Positions 1-5,606 of a stretch of DNA of 7,622 nt are shown one piece after another. How positions within the stretch are numbered: the stretch's first letter is position 1; each line of letters begins with the position of its first letter. The notes beneath the pieces are model-generated. The model had not been told where the DNA came from. It did not search any database and was given only the letters and a program-made list of their open reading frames with translations. The stretch is from Clostridiales bacterium UBA1246 (GTDB lineage Bacteria; Bacillota; Clostridia; Oscillospirales; Oscillospiraceae), in assembly GCA_002308315.1 (NCBI GenBank), contig DBWE01000033.1, positions 1,951 through 9,572 on the forward strand, read 5' to 3'. A program made the translations under genes and the position numbers.

Positions 1-1014
1 ATGTTTCTTTTTTGCGGCAGCATCGTCATCAATCTTCTTCTCCGGCTCCGGCGCGGCAGCGGCACGGGCGAGCTGACAAGCATGCTGCTGTGCTACGCGA
101 ACATGCTGATGGTCTGCATATACGCGGGCTTTTTAAGCACGCGGCCGGGCAATTACGCGCTGCCGGCGACCAGCATAATCGTATTTATCGCGCTTCTGCC
201 TCTCACGATCGACGACAGGCCGATAAGAGTATACGCGGTAATGATCGCGGAAACGGCCCTGTATCTTATCGCATCGCGCCTGTATAAATCCTCCGACGCC
301 TTTTCACTGGACCTTCTGAACGCCGTGACGTTCTGCACGGTCGGCACGCTGCTCTATGCCGTTATATGCACGAGAAACGTGCGCGAGATCAATCAGGGCC
401 TGCGAATGGAAAAATTGCAGCAGCACGTCATTTCCTCGCTTGCTACCGTTGTCGAAGAGCGCGACGAGGGGACCGGCGGCCATATCTCCCGCACGGTGGA
501 ATACGTCCGGGCGCTGACCGAGAGAATGATGCGTCAGGAAAGATATTCCTCTCTGCCGGACAGCTTTTATAAAAACGTGATCCTTGCCGCCCCCATGCAC
601 GACGTGGGGAAAATACGCATTCCCGACGCGATCCTGAACAAGCCCGATAAACTGACCGAAGAAGAATACGCGATAATGAAAACCCATTCCGTCTACGGCG
701 CCGAGATAATCACCAAGACTCAGAAGGACGTGGAGGACGGGGAGTATTACGTCATTGCCGACAATATAGCGAAATACCACCACGAACGCTACGACGGCAC
801 GGGGTATCCGGACGGCCTCAAAGGCAGCGACATACCGCTGGAAGCCAGGATAATGGCGCTGGCGGACGTTTATGACGCTCTCGTTTCCGAGCGGGTATAT
901 AAAAGGCCGATGCAGAAGGATGCCGCGATAAAAATCATTTCGGAAGGCCGCGGCACGCAGTTCGACCCCGAGCTGGTCCCCCTCTTCCTGGAATGTCTGG
1001 AAGCGACGCCGTAA
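1..1014 (+). CDS. Membrane HD-GYP domain protein, probable c-di-GMP phosphodiesterase (likely 5'-truncated)
   Basis: The C-terminal half is an HD-GYP domain, which hydrolyses the second messenger cyclic di-GMP. Visible signature residues are H161 (TGGH), H200-D201 (the HD pair), H229, H260-H261 and D289, and the second signature HHERYDGTGYP ends with G268-Y269-P270, so the metal site looks complete. The Glu found four residues before the first His in some tri-metal members is replaced by Gly157, which may point to a two-metal site (inference). Residues 1 to about 125 hold roughly five hydrophobic segments, so the enzyme is membrane-anchored with the HD-GYP domain in the cytoplasm. The ATG is the first base of the window and the protein opens inside a hydrophobic segment, so more N-terminal sequence may lie upstream. 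The gene downstream at 2778 encodes a cyclase making the same messenger. I am sure of the domain and unsure of the start. Confidence 0.9.
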   Translation: MFLFCGSIVINLLLRLRRGSGTGELTSMLLCYANMLMVCIYAGFLSTRPGNYALPATSIIVFIALLPLTIDDRPIRVYAVMIAETALYLIASRLYKSSDAFSLDLLNAVTFCTVGTLLYAVICTRNVREINQGLRMEKLQQHVISSLATVVEERDEGTGGHISRTVEYVRALTERMMRQERYSSLPDSFYKNVILAAPMHDVGKIRIPDAILNKPDKLTEEEYAIMKTHSVYGAEIITKTQKDVEDGEYYVIADNIAKYHHERYDGTGYPDGLKGSDIPLEARIMALADVYDALVSERVYKRPMQKDAAIKIISEGRGTQFDPELVPLFLECLEATP

Positions 1015-1046
1015 ACCGCGGCACGGCGTCATCACCGCCGGAAAAC

Positions 1047-1069
1047 CGCGGACGGCGCGGCTGTCCGCG
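1047..1069 (+). other. GC-rich hairpin between the HD-GYP and APH genes
   Basis: The arms CGCGGAC (1047-1053) and GTCCGCG (1063-1069) are perfect inverted repeats. Pairing continues inward through G1054-T1062, G1055-C1061 and C1056-G1060, giving about 10 bp around a 3-nt loop. No T-tract follows directly (the next bases are ATAAAAAG), so it is not a standard rho-independent terminator on this strand. A six-T run lies farther on at 1108-1113, and the A-run with GC at 1072-1078 could pair with GCTTTTT at 1106-1112. Partial termination, RNA stabilisation or chance in GC-rich DNA are all possible. Confidence 0.35.
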
Positions 1070-1116
1070 ATAAAAAGCCCGGTAAGCGAAGTCTCGCCGC
1101 ACACTGCTTTTTTCAC

Positions 1117-1120
1117 GGAG
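1117..1120 (+). promoter_or_regulatory. Ribosome-binding site of the APH gene
   Basis: GGAG lies 5 nt before the ATG at 1126 and directly after a six-T run. It supports that start codon. No convincing -35/-10 pair is visible in the 111-nt gap. Confidence 0.6.
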
Positions 1121-1125
1121 CCGTT

Positions 1126-1941
1126 ATGGATGATAGAGCATTACAATTTGAATATGGCGCTCTGCCGGAAAACATCGCGCGGCTGATCGCAGGCAGGCGC
1201 TGCGAAAAGGACGGCGTCGGCAGATCCGGCGCCGAAATATTTTATCTTGACGATTACGTACTTAAGGCTGTAAAATACCGCATTGAAAACGAGGACGCGG
1301 TACGTGTCATGCGCTGGCTTGAAGGCAGGCTCCCGGTTCCCGAAGTGATCTGCTTTGAGCGCCGCGGCGATATTCAATACCTTCTCATGAGCAGGGTCCC
1401 CGGCAGGATGACCTGCGATACGTATTATACCGAGCGTCCCGAAAAGCTGACCGCACTGCTGGCCGAGGCTTTGAACATGCTGTGGAGCGTCGATACGGCC
1501 GGGTGCCCGCGCGTCATGGACGCAGACGCGCTGCTTGCCGAAGCGGGATACAGGGTCGAAAACCGTCTGGTCGACACGGACGGCGCCGAAGCGTCCACCT
1601 TCGGAAAGGGCGGCTTCGCCGGGCCGGAGGCGCTGCTGAAATGGCTGGAGGACAACAGGCCGGACTTTGAGCCGGTGTTTTCCCACGGCGATCTCTGTCT
1701 CCCGAACATTCTTGCACAAGAAGATAGGGTCAGCGGCTTCGTCGACCTCGGAGGCGCGGGGATCGGCGACAGGTGGCGGGACGCCGCGCTGTGCCGCAGA
1801 AGTCTCAGGCACAATCTCGACGGGACTTACGGCGGCACCGTCCGCCCGGATTTCGACGCGGACGAGCTCTTTGTCGAACTCGGCATCCGCCCGGACCGCG
1901 ACAAGCTCAGGTGGTACACGCTTCTTGATGAACTGTTTTAA
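1126..1941 (+). CDS. APH(3')-family aminoglycoside O-phosphotransferase
   Basis: Predicted cytoplasmic kinase transferring phosphate from ATP to the 3'-hydroxyl of aminoglycosides such as kanamycin or neomycin. The catalytic loop HGDLCLPN supplies D189 (base) and N194. GFVDLGG supplies the metal-binding D207, followed by GDRWRDAALC. The probable ATP-binding lysine is K47 (VLKAVK). The protein ends in LLDELF, matching the APH(3')-IIIa C-terminus whose acidic residues and terminal Phe contact the drug. WLEGRLPVPEV (64-74) and LLMS also match that enzyme. At 271 residues it is close to the 264 of APH(3')-IIIa. One oddity is that the conserved αC glutamate, six residues before the Trp of WLEG, is Ala58 here, with acidic residues at 54, 56 and 57. 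Divergent chromosomal homologues are common in Clostridia, so actual resistance and substrate are unproven. Confidence 0.88.
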   Translation: MDDRALQFEYGALPENIARLIAGRRCEKDGVGRSGAEIFYLDDYVLKAVKYRIENEDAVRVMRWLEGRLPVPEVICFERRGDIQYLLMSRVPGRMTCDTYYTERPEKLTALLAEALNMLWSVDTAGCPRVMDADALLAEAGYRVENRLVDTDGAEASTFGKGGFAGPEALLKWLEDNRPDFEPVFSHGDLCLPNILAQEDRVSGFVDLGGAGIGDRWRDAALCRRSLRHNLDGTYGGTVRPDFDADELFVELGIRPDRDKLRWYTLLDELF

Positions 1942-1956
1942 GCGTGTTCAAATTTC

Positions 1957-1960
1957 AGGG
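1957..1960 (+). promoter_or_regulatory. Ribosome-binding site feeding the GNAT remnant/fusion frame
   Basis: AGGG lies 8 nt before the ATG at 1969 and is followed by an A-rich spacer. It is the best translation signal for the whole 1969-2697 frame. The only other in-frame ATG before the intact domain, at 2152, has just AGAGGG at 2134-2139, 12 nt away, which is long. This favours initiation at 1969 and a product carrying the remnant as an N-terminal extension. Confidence 0.5.
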
Positions 1961-1968
1961 AAAAGAAA

Positions 1969-2199
1969 ATGATTTTGGAAACGGAAAGACTGATGCAAAA
2001 GACCTGCGGCTTGCGCGGGTGTGGTGCGCGTATTGCGACGGCAGCGCTAAATCAAAGCGCGCAGGAAAAAAACGGCTTCAGCTATCAATGGACCGCCGAG
2101 AACGCTCCCGTTCCGCAAATGGGCGAGACCCGCAGAGGGCACGTCGATCTCATGACCGGGGAGCAGCGGGAGGCCGCGCGGCGTCCGTCCGAAACCGGG
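1969..2199 (+). pseudogene. Collapsed GNAT (RimJ/RimL-type) acetyltransferase remnant
   Basis: The first eight codons read MILETERL, the classic opening of RimJ/RimL-like GNATs. The central 100-plus residues, including the acetyl-CoA loop, are absent. From about 1986 to 2060 the family's C-terminal motif is read in a different frame (codons starting at multiples of three), giving LARVWCAYCDGSAKSKR. At about 2058-2064 it moves back to the first frame and continues as AQEKNGFSYQW, then PVPQMGETRRGHVDLMT, the usual end of this family. The gene has therefore suffered a large internal deletion with frame change at about 1990 and a second shift near 2060. Both shifts leave the first frame free of stops, so it runs into the next GNAT. 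The boundary near 2199 is approximate, and the family match is from memory of conserved motifs. Confidence 0.72.
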
Positions 2200-2697
2200 A
2201 TAAACGTTTCGGATCTCAGCAGCCGTTACACCGTACGCAGACTCGAAGCGCGCGACGCCGCCGCCGTTGAGGACCTTTGCCGGGAGAACGGGCAGTTTTA
2301 TCTGTACTGCGGCGCCGAACCCACCGAAGAGCAGATCCTCGAGGATATGCGCATAACGCCTCCCGGCGTCGATCCCTCCGACAAATACTATATAGGCTTC
2401 TTCCGTGACGGCGTTCTTATCTCCGTCATGGACCTGATCGACGGTTATCCCGGACCCGACGTTGCTTTCATAGGCTTTTTCATGATGAAGAAAGAGCTGC
2501 AGGGACAAAATATCGGCAGTTCGATCGTCGCGGAGACCGCGGCTTATCTGAAAAGCATCGGAAAAACGGAGATACGTCTCGGAATCGACAAGGGCAATCC
2601 TCAGTCAACGCATTTCTGGAAGAAAAACGGCTTTGCCGTGCTGAGCGAAGACGACCGCGGAGGACGCACGGTGCTCACCGCCGAAAAAAAGCTCTGA
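1969..2697 (+). CDS. GNAT N-acetyltransferase with an N-terminal extension derived from a dead GNAT gene
   Basis: The real GNAT domain begins near residue 78 (position 2200; RYTVRRL at 86-92) and runs to the stop. It has the acetyl-CoA pyrophosphate loop QGQNIGS at 178-184, then RLGIDKGNPQS and FWKKNGF, typical of the last strands and helix. GNATs move an acetyl group from acetyl-CoA to an amine; the substrate here is unknown. Residues 1-77 are the remnant described separately: 1-8 from its N-terminus, about 9-30 out-of-frame sequence, and 31 to about 74 from its C-terminus. No ATG, GTG or TTG occurs in frame between 2152 and the domain, so the enzyme is made either from 1969 or from 2152 with a poorly spaced site. 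The original start may have been lost near 2197 (GGGATAAAC). An 80-nt gap with two hairpins follows. Confidence 0.75.
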   Translation: MILETERLMQKTCGLRGCGARIATAALNQSAQEKNGFSYQWTAENAPVPQMGETRRGHVDLMTGEQREAARRPSETGINVSDLSSRYTVRRLEARDAAAVEDLCRENGQFYLYCGAEPTEEQILEDMRITPPGVDPSDKYYIGFFRDGVLISVMDLIDGYPGPDVAFIGFFMMKKELQGQNIGSSIVAETAAYLKSIGKTEIRLGIDKGNPQSTHFWKKNGFAVLSEDDRGGRTVLTAEKKL

Positions 2698-2706
2698 TCA
2701 TCCTCT

Positions 2707-2726
2707 GCGTTCCGTCCGAGGAACGC
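2707..2726 (+). other. Perfect 7-bp hairpin after the GNAT gene
   Basis: GCGTTCC (2707-2713) and GGAACGC (2720-2726) are exact inverted repeats around a 6-nt loop, starting 9 nt after the stop codon. No T-run follows, so intrinsic termination is unlikely. It may protect the 3' end of an upstream transcript or be half of a two-hairpin structure with the next one. Confidence 0.4.
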
Positions 2727-2736
2727 CCATACTACA

Positions 2737-2759
2737 GCAGCCGGCTGCCGCCCGGCTGC
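2737..2759 (+). other. Perfect 8-bp GC-rich hairpin before the GGDEF gene
   Basis: GCAGCCGG (2737-2744) and CCGGCTGC (2752-2759) are exact inverted repeats around a 7-nt loop. The second arm ends 6 nt before the GGAG ribosome-binding site at 2766-2769 of the GGDEF gene. No T-tract follows. Together with the hairpin at 2707-2726 it fills most of the 80-nt gap. A role in transcript processing or in limiting readthrough into the cyclase gene is possible but inferred. Confidence 0.4.
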
Positions 2760-2777
2760 GCATACGGAGAATGAGTA

Positions 2778-3863
2778 ATGACCGTTATAGAATATCTGAT
2801 CGACAATTTTGTTTTTATCTACGAGATAATCGGCCTTTTCATAATAATAGGCATCGGAGTGCATATCTCCGAGCGCACGAAAAAGCTGACGGCGGCGGTC
2901 ATTATCCTTATCGTCGTTGAGACGGCGGTATTCCGCATAGAGAGATGGACGCATACGTTTGAGATCCTCAGTCTGCTCAGACCGATGCTGACGGCGGCCA
3001 ACTATTCCATATATCCCGTCATTCTGGTGCTGCTTATGCAGATCACCGTGAGCAAAGGCTTTTCCCGCAAACGTCTTTTGATCCTGCTCATCCCCGAGTT
3101 CGTCTGCGTTCCCCTGTTTTTCACGTCCCAGTGGACGCATCTGATATTTTACTTCCATGAAAACAACAAATATTCCGTGGGGATCCCGGGCCTCCAATAT
3201 CTGCCGTATCTTCTGTTCGGCTTCTACGCGGTCGTCATTGCCGTGCGGAATTTCAGGTATTTCAGCAAATCCTCACCCGCGTCCCTTGCCGTAATGGCGT
3301 ATATCATTTTCGTTCCCCTCACGGGCGTCCTGTTATATAAGCTCGAGGAAACGGACAGGGACTACAACGCCATGTTCACCTCGTCCATCGTTCTGTACTA
3401 TATATACGTGTATACCCAGCTGTCGAAGACGGATTCTCTGACCTCGCTTCTTAACCGCCAGAGCTACTATAAGGAGACAGCGTCCAACAGCAGGGCGATC
3501 ACGGGCGTGGTCTCCGTGGACATGAACGACCTGAAATATCTCAACGACAACTTCGGCCATGAGGCCGGCGACAAGGCGCTGCAGACCGTATCCGAGGTGC
3601 TGCGCAGCTTCTGCGGGCAGGGCGGCAGGGTCTACCGCGTAGGCGGGGACGAATTCATGATCCTTTATACCGGCGCCGACGAGGCGGACATAGCCGCTTA
3701 CGTGTCCGTCATGCGGGAGAAAATGGAAGAAACGGAATACATGTGCGCCTTCGGGTACGCGATGCGGAAGCCGGGCGAAAACATCGCCGACGCCATTCGT
3801 CTGTCAGACGGCATGATGTATGAAGACAAGGCGCGCATGAAAGCCGGAAGAACGCATAAATAA
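2778..3863 (+). CDS. Seven-TM GGDEF diguanylate cyclase
   Basis: Predicted membrane enzyme making cyclic di-GMP from two GTP. Residues 1-216 hold about seven hydrophobic segments (roughly 10-30, 37-52, 66-90, 98-126, 141-160, 165-190 and 198-216), a likely sensor region. The GGDEF domain begins at the helix signature TDSLTSLLNR (218-227), continues through SVDMNDLKYLND and FGHEAGD, and has an intact catalytic GGDEF at 289-293. The product-inhibition site (RxxD, normally starting nine residues before GGDEF) is absent: the stretch there is GQGGRVYRV. The enzyme may thus escape direct feedback inhibition by that route. GGAG at 2766-2769, 8 nt before the ATG, supports the start. The HD-GYP protein at the window start would degrade this product. 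The sensed signal is unknown. Confidence 0.9.
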   Translation: MTVIEYLIDNFVFIYEIIGLFIIIGIGVHISERTKKLTAAVIILIVVETAVFRIERWTHTFEILSLLRPMLTAANYSIYPVILVLLMQITVSKGFSRKRLLILLIPEFVCVPLFFTSQWTHLIFYFHENNKYSVGIPGLQYLPYLLFGFYAVVIAVRNFRYFSKSSPASLAVMAYIIFVPLTGVLLYKLEETDRDYNAMFTSSIVLYYIYVYTQLSKTDSLTSLLNRQSYYKETASNSRAITGVVSVDMNDLKYLNDNFGHEAGDKALQTVSEVLRSFCGQGGRVYRVGGDEFMILYTGADEADIAAYVSVMREKMEETEYMCAFGYAMRKPGENIADAIRLSDGMMYEDKARMKAGRTHK

Positions 3864-3883
3864 CCGAATATCCGCTCTTTTTC

Positions 3884-3889
3884 GGAGGA
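3884..3889 (+). promoter_or_regulatory. Ribosome-binding site of the YoaP-like GNAT gene
   Basis: GGAGGA lies 5 nt before the ATG at 3895, a strong site that fixes the start. The preceding CCGAA at 3864-3868 could pair with TTCGG at 3881-3885 and partly cover it, but the pairing is only 5 bp. Confidence 0.6.
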
Positions 3890-3894
3890 TCGCA

Positions 3895-4641
3895 ATGGAA
3901 TACATAAGGGTGACGGGCGAAAACCTGGACCGGGAGCATATATGCTGCGCTATTTCCAACAATAAAGACGTGCAGGTCTCATCAAAGAAAGCCTGGCTCG
4001 CGGAGCGCTTTGCCGACGGTCTTGTGTTTCTTAAAAGCATCGAGCGCGGAAAATGCTTCATCGAATACATACCCGCGGAAAACGCGTGGAATCCCATAGA
4101 CGCCGACGGCTATATGTATATCGACTGTCTGTGGGTATCCGGCTCGTTCAAGGGTCACGGCTATTCGAGCGATCTTCTCGGCGAATGTATATCGGACAGC
4201 AAGGGCAAGGGCAAAAAGGGGCTTTGCATCCTGTCTTCGGAAAAGAAGAAGCCTTTTCTTGCCGATCCCAAATATCTGCGGCACCAGGGCTTTGAGGTAT
4301 GCGACGAGGCCGATAACGGGATACAGCTGTGGTATCTCCCCTTTTCCGACGGCGCAGAGCGTCCCCGCTTCAGGGAATGCGCAAGGCATCCGCGCGTCGA
4401 AGAGGGCGGTTATGTGCTCTACTATACAAGTCAGTGTCCCTTCAACGCGAAGTACGTGCCCGTGCTCGAAAAGGCCGCGGAGGAAAACGGCGTCCCGTTC
4501 AGGGCCGTACATATCGAAAGCAAAGAAGAGGCCCGCAGCGCCCCGACGGCGATCACGACCTATGCTCTGTTCCGCGACGGCGAATATCTTACCAACGAAC
4601 AGATGAACGAAGCGAAATTCCTGAAACTGATATCGAAATGA
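3895..4641 (+). CDS. GNAT acetyltransferase with C-terminal YoaP-like domain
   Basis: Two-domain protein of 248 residues, close to the roughly 250 of Bacillus YoaP. Residues 1 to about 155 form a GNAT fold: YIDCLWVSGSFKGHGYSSDLL contains the acetyl-CoA loop (K86-G87-H88-G89-Y90-S91), followed by YLRHQGFEV. Residues about 172-248 match the YoaP-like domain: YYTSQCPFN at 176-184, then KYVPVLEKAA, HIESKEEARSAPTAITTY, LFRDGEYLTNEQM and a final KFLKLISK. The Cys-Pro-Phe segment recalls a thioredoxin-like active-site loop, but only one Cys (C181) is present, so disulfide exchange of the usual CxxC kind is unlikely. The substrate is unknown. The gene is 31 nt after the GGDEF gene and 34 nt before the Ntn hydrolase, so it may be co-transcribed with them. 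Start supported by GGAGGA. Confidence 0.85.
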   Translation: MEYIRVTGENLDREHICCAISNNKDVQVSSKKAWLAERFADGLVFLKSIERGKCFIEYIPAENAWNPIDADGYMYIDCLWVSGSFKGHGYSSDLLGECISDSKGKGKKGLCILSSEKKKPFLADPKYLRHQGFEVCDEADNGIQLWYLPFSDGAERPRFRECARHPRVEEGGYVLYYTSQCPFNAKYVPVLEKAAEENGVPFRAVHIESKEEARSAPTAITTYALFRDGEYLTNEQMNEAKFLKLISK

Positions 4642-4675
4642 CCCGCTCCCGCTTTCCGAAAAGGATAAGATCTTT

Positions 4676-5374
4676 ATGTGTACAAGCATAGTCGTCAACA
4701 AAAGGAAGACCGTCGTTGGATGGAACCTCGATCTTCTCGATATGGAGTATCGCGTCGTCAGCTCTGCTGACGGCGTATTCATCGAGATAAACGACGCGGT
4801 CGAGGGCCGGCTGCCTCTGTTCGGCGCCAACCCGAGGGGAGATTTCGTGGGCATGCCCACCTGCTGGCCCTTTGACGCGAGGAGCGATCCCTCCGGCGAG
4901 GGCAGCAGCGTCATCCTTCTGGATATCGACCTGCTGCTGCGCAAAAAAACTCTCGGCGAAATAAAGGCCATAGCGGAAAATGGACCCGTATTCAGCGTAC
5001 CGGGATATACCTTCATGTCGGCTCTTTCCGACGCGGACGGAAACGTCCTGCACATCGTTCCCGGTCAGGGCTGCCTGTATTACGAAAGGCCGGAATATAA
5101 GATACTGACCAACTTCTCCCCCTTCAAGCAGGACTCCGAGACCCACCCGTGGATGGGGTGGGACAGGTACCGGACGGCGGACGAAATGCTGCGCGCCGCC
5201 CCCGACGGCTTTGACGTGAAGGACTGCTTTGAAGTTCTGCGGGCCGTTTCCCAGGTGGTATGTCCCACCGTCGTTTCAATGGTATTCGACGTGACCGAAA
5301 GAACGGTCTATTGGTGCGAAAACAGGCGGTGGGCCGATGTGAAAAGCTCCGCTCTCGCGCGAGAGGATCGATAG
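4676..5374 (+). CDS. Choloylglycine-hydrolase-like N-terminal-Cys Ntn hydrolase (linear amide C-N hydrolase)
   Basis: The protein opens with Met-Cys. Removal of Met exposes Cys2, the N-terminal nucleophile of this family, which cleaves linear amide bonds such as conjugated bile acids, penicillin V or acyl-amino compounds. Other family positions visible are D19 in GWNLD, N146 in LTNFSP and R164 in WDRYR. The Arg normally three residues before the Asp (R18 in bile salt hydrolase) is Trp16 here, so bile salt or penicillin hydrolysis should not be assumed. At 232 residues it is much shorter than classical members (about 320-330), and I take it as a compact subfamily rather than a fragment because the C-terminal strand (VSMVFDVTERTVYWC) is present. 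No signal peptide is seen, so it is cytoplasmic. AAGGA at 4661-4665 lies 10 nt before the ATG, a rather long spacing. The substrate is unknown. Confidence 0.8.
   Translation: MCTSIVVNKRKTVVGWNLDLLDMEYRVVSSADGVFIEINDAVEGRLPLFGANPRGDFVGMPTCWPFDARSDPSGEGSSVILLDIDLLLRKKTLGEIKAIAENGPVFSVPGYTFMSALSDADGNVLHIVPGQGCLYYERPEYKILTNFSPFKQDSETHPWMGWDRYRTADEMLRAAPDGFDVKDCFEVLRAVSQVVCPTVVSMVFDVTERTVYWCENRRWADVKSSALAREDR
5361..5367 (+). promoter_or_regulatory. Ribosome-binding site of the second GNAT remnant
   Basis: GAGAGGA ends 8 nt before the ATG at 5376 and lies inside the last codons of the Ntn hydrolase gene. A well-placed site in front of a broken gene suggests that the remnant is still translated, which would feed ribosomes to the coupled GNAT at 5603. 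Confidence 0.55.
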
Positions 5375-5375
5375 G

Positions 5376-5606
5376 ATGTTCAGACTGACGGACGCAAACG
5401 AGGATAACCGGCTCGAGGTCGCATCTCTGACAGTAAAGGAACGTCAGAGGGATCACCTTGCCCCGGCGACAGGCATTATCGCGCGGGGCTGCGTTTATCG
5501 CGGCCTGTACGCTTTTGAAAACGGCGGCGTCACCGTCGGCGCGGACCTGCCGGACTGCGTCAATATGATATGTTTTTTCCCTGAGGTCAGAGAAGCGTTA
5601 TCATGA
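5376..5606 (+). pseudogene. Internally deleted GNAT acetyltransferase, 76-codon in-frame remnant
   Basis: Residues 1-42 look like the N-terminus of a spermidine/diamine-type GNAT: FRLTDANEDNRLEVASLTV, then ERQRDHLAPA and GIIARGCVYR. Residues about 44-69 look like the far C-terminus of the same family: LYAFENGGVTVG matches the usual LY-EK-GF strand and helix, and DLPDCVNMICFF (57-68) matches the end of these proteins. The middle, including the acetyl-CoA loop, is missing. Members are usually about 150-160 residues, so roughly 80-90 residues were lost, leaving one open frame. Without the loop it should not be an active acetyltransferase. It starts 1 nt after the preceding stop, and its TGA overlaps the next ATG (ATGA, 5603-5606). 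It could instead be a real small protein, but both halves resemble the expected ends of one family. The assignment is from motif memory. Confidence 0.62.
5603..5606 (+). promoter_or_regulatory. ATGA stop/start overlap (translational coupling)
   Basis: The start codon of the GNAT at 5603 shares bases with the TGA stop of the remnant. Only weak purine runs (AGAGAAG around 5589-5595) precede this ATG, so translation probably depends on ribosomes finishing the remnant. This gives the broken gene a possible leader role. Confidence 0.6.

Noticed and set aside
304..1116. Long minus-strand open frame of 270 codons opposite the HD-GYP gene
   Set aside because: It is antisense to a clear HD-GYP domain, has no recognisable motif, and is the kind of shadow that GC-rich coding DNA produces.
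1047..2759. Integron attC-like sites, suggested by hairpins between small resistance-type genes
   Set aside because: I see no RYYYAAC/GTTRRRY core pairs at the hairpins, the hairpins do not share sequence, and no integrase gene is visible.
3864..3885. Hairpin CCGAA/TTCGG covering the ribosome-binding site of the YoaP-like gene
   Set aside because: Only 5 bp with a 12-nt loop, too weak to call a regulatory element.
4667..4674. AAGATCTT palindrome before the Ntn hydrolase start
   Set aside because: An 8-bp palindrome alone is expected by chance and has no repeat partner nearby.
3982..5055. Minus-strand open frame of 357 codons
   Set aside because: It crosses two well-supported + strand genes (YoaP-like GNAT and Ntn hydrolase) and their gap, and its translation shows no domain or motif.
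4676..5374. Third internally deleted gene, because the Ntn hydrolase is short
   Set aside because: Cys2, D19, N146, R164 and the C-terminal strand all occur in the expected order without a visible junction, so a compact subfamily is more likely.
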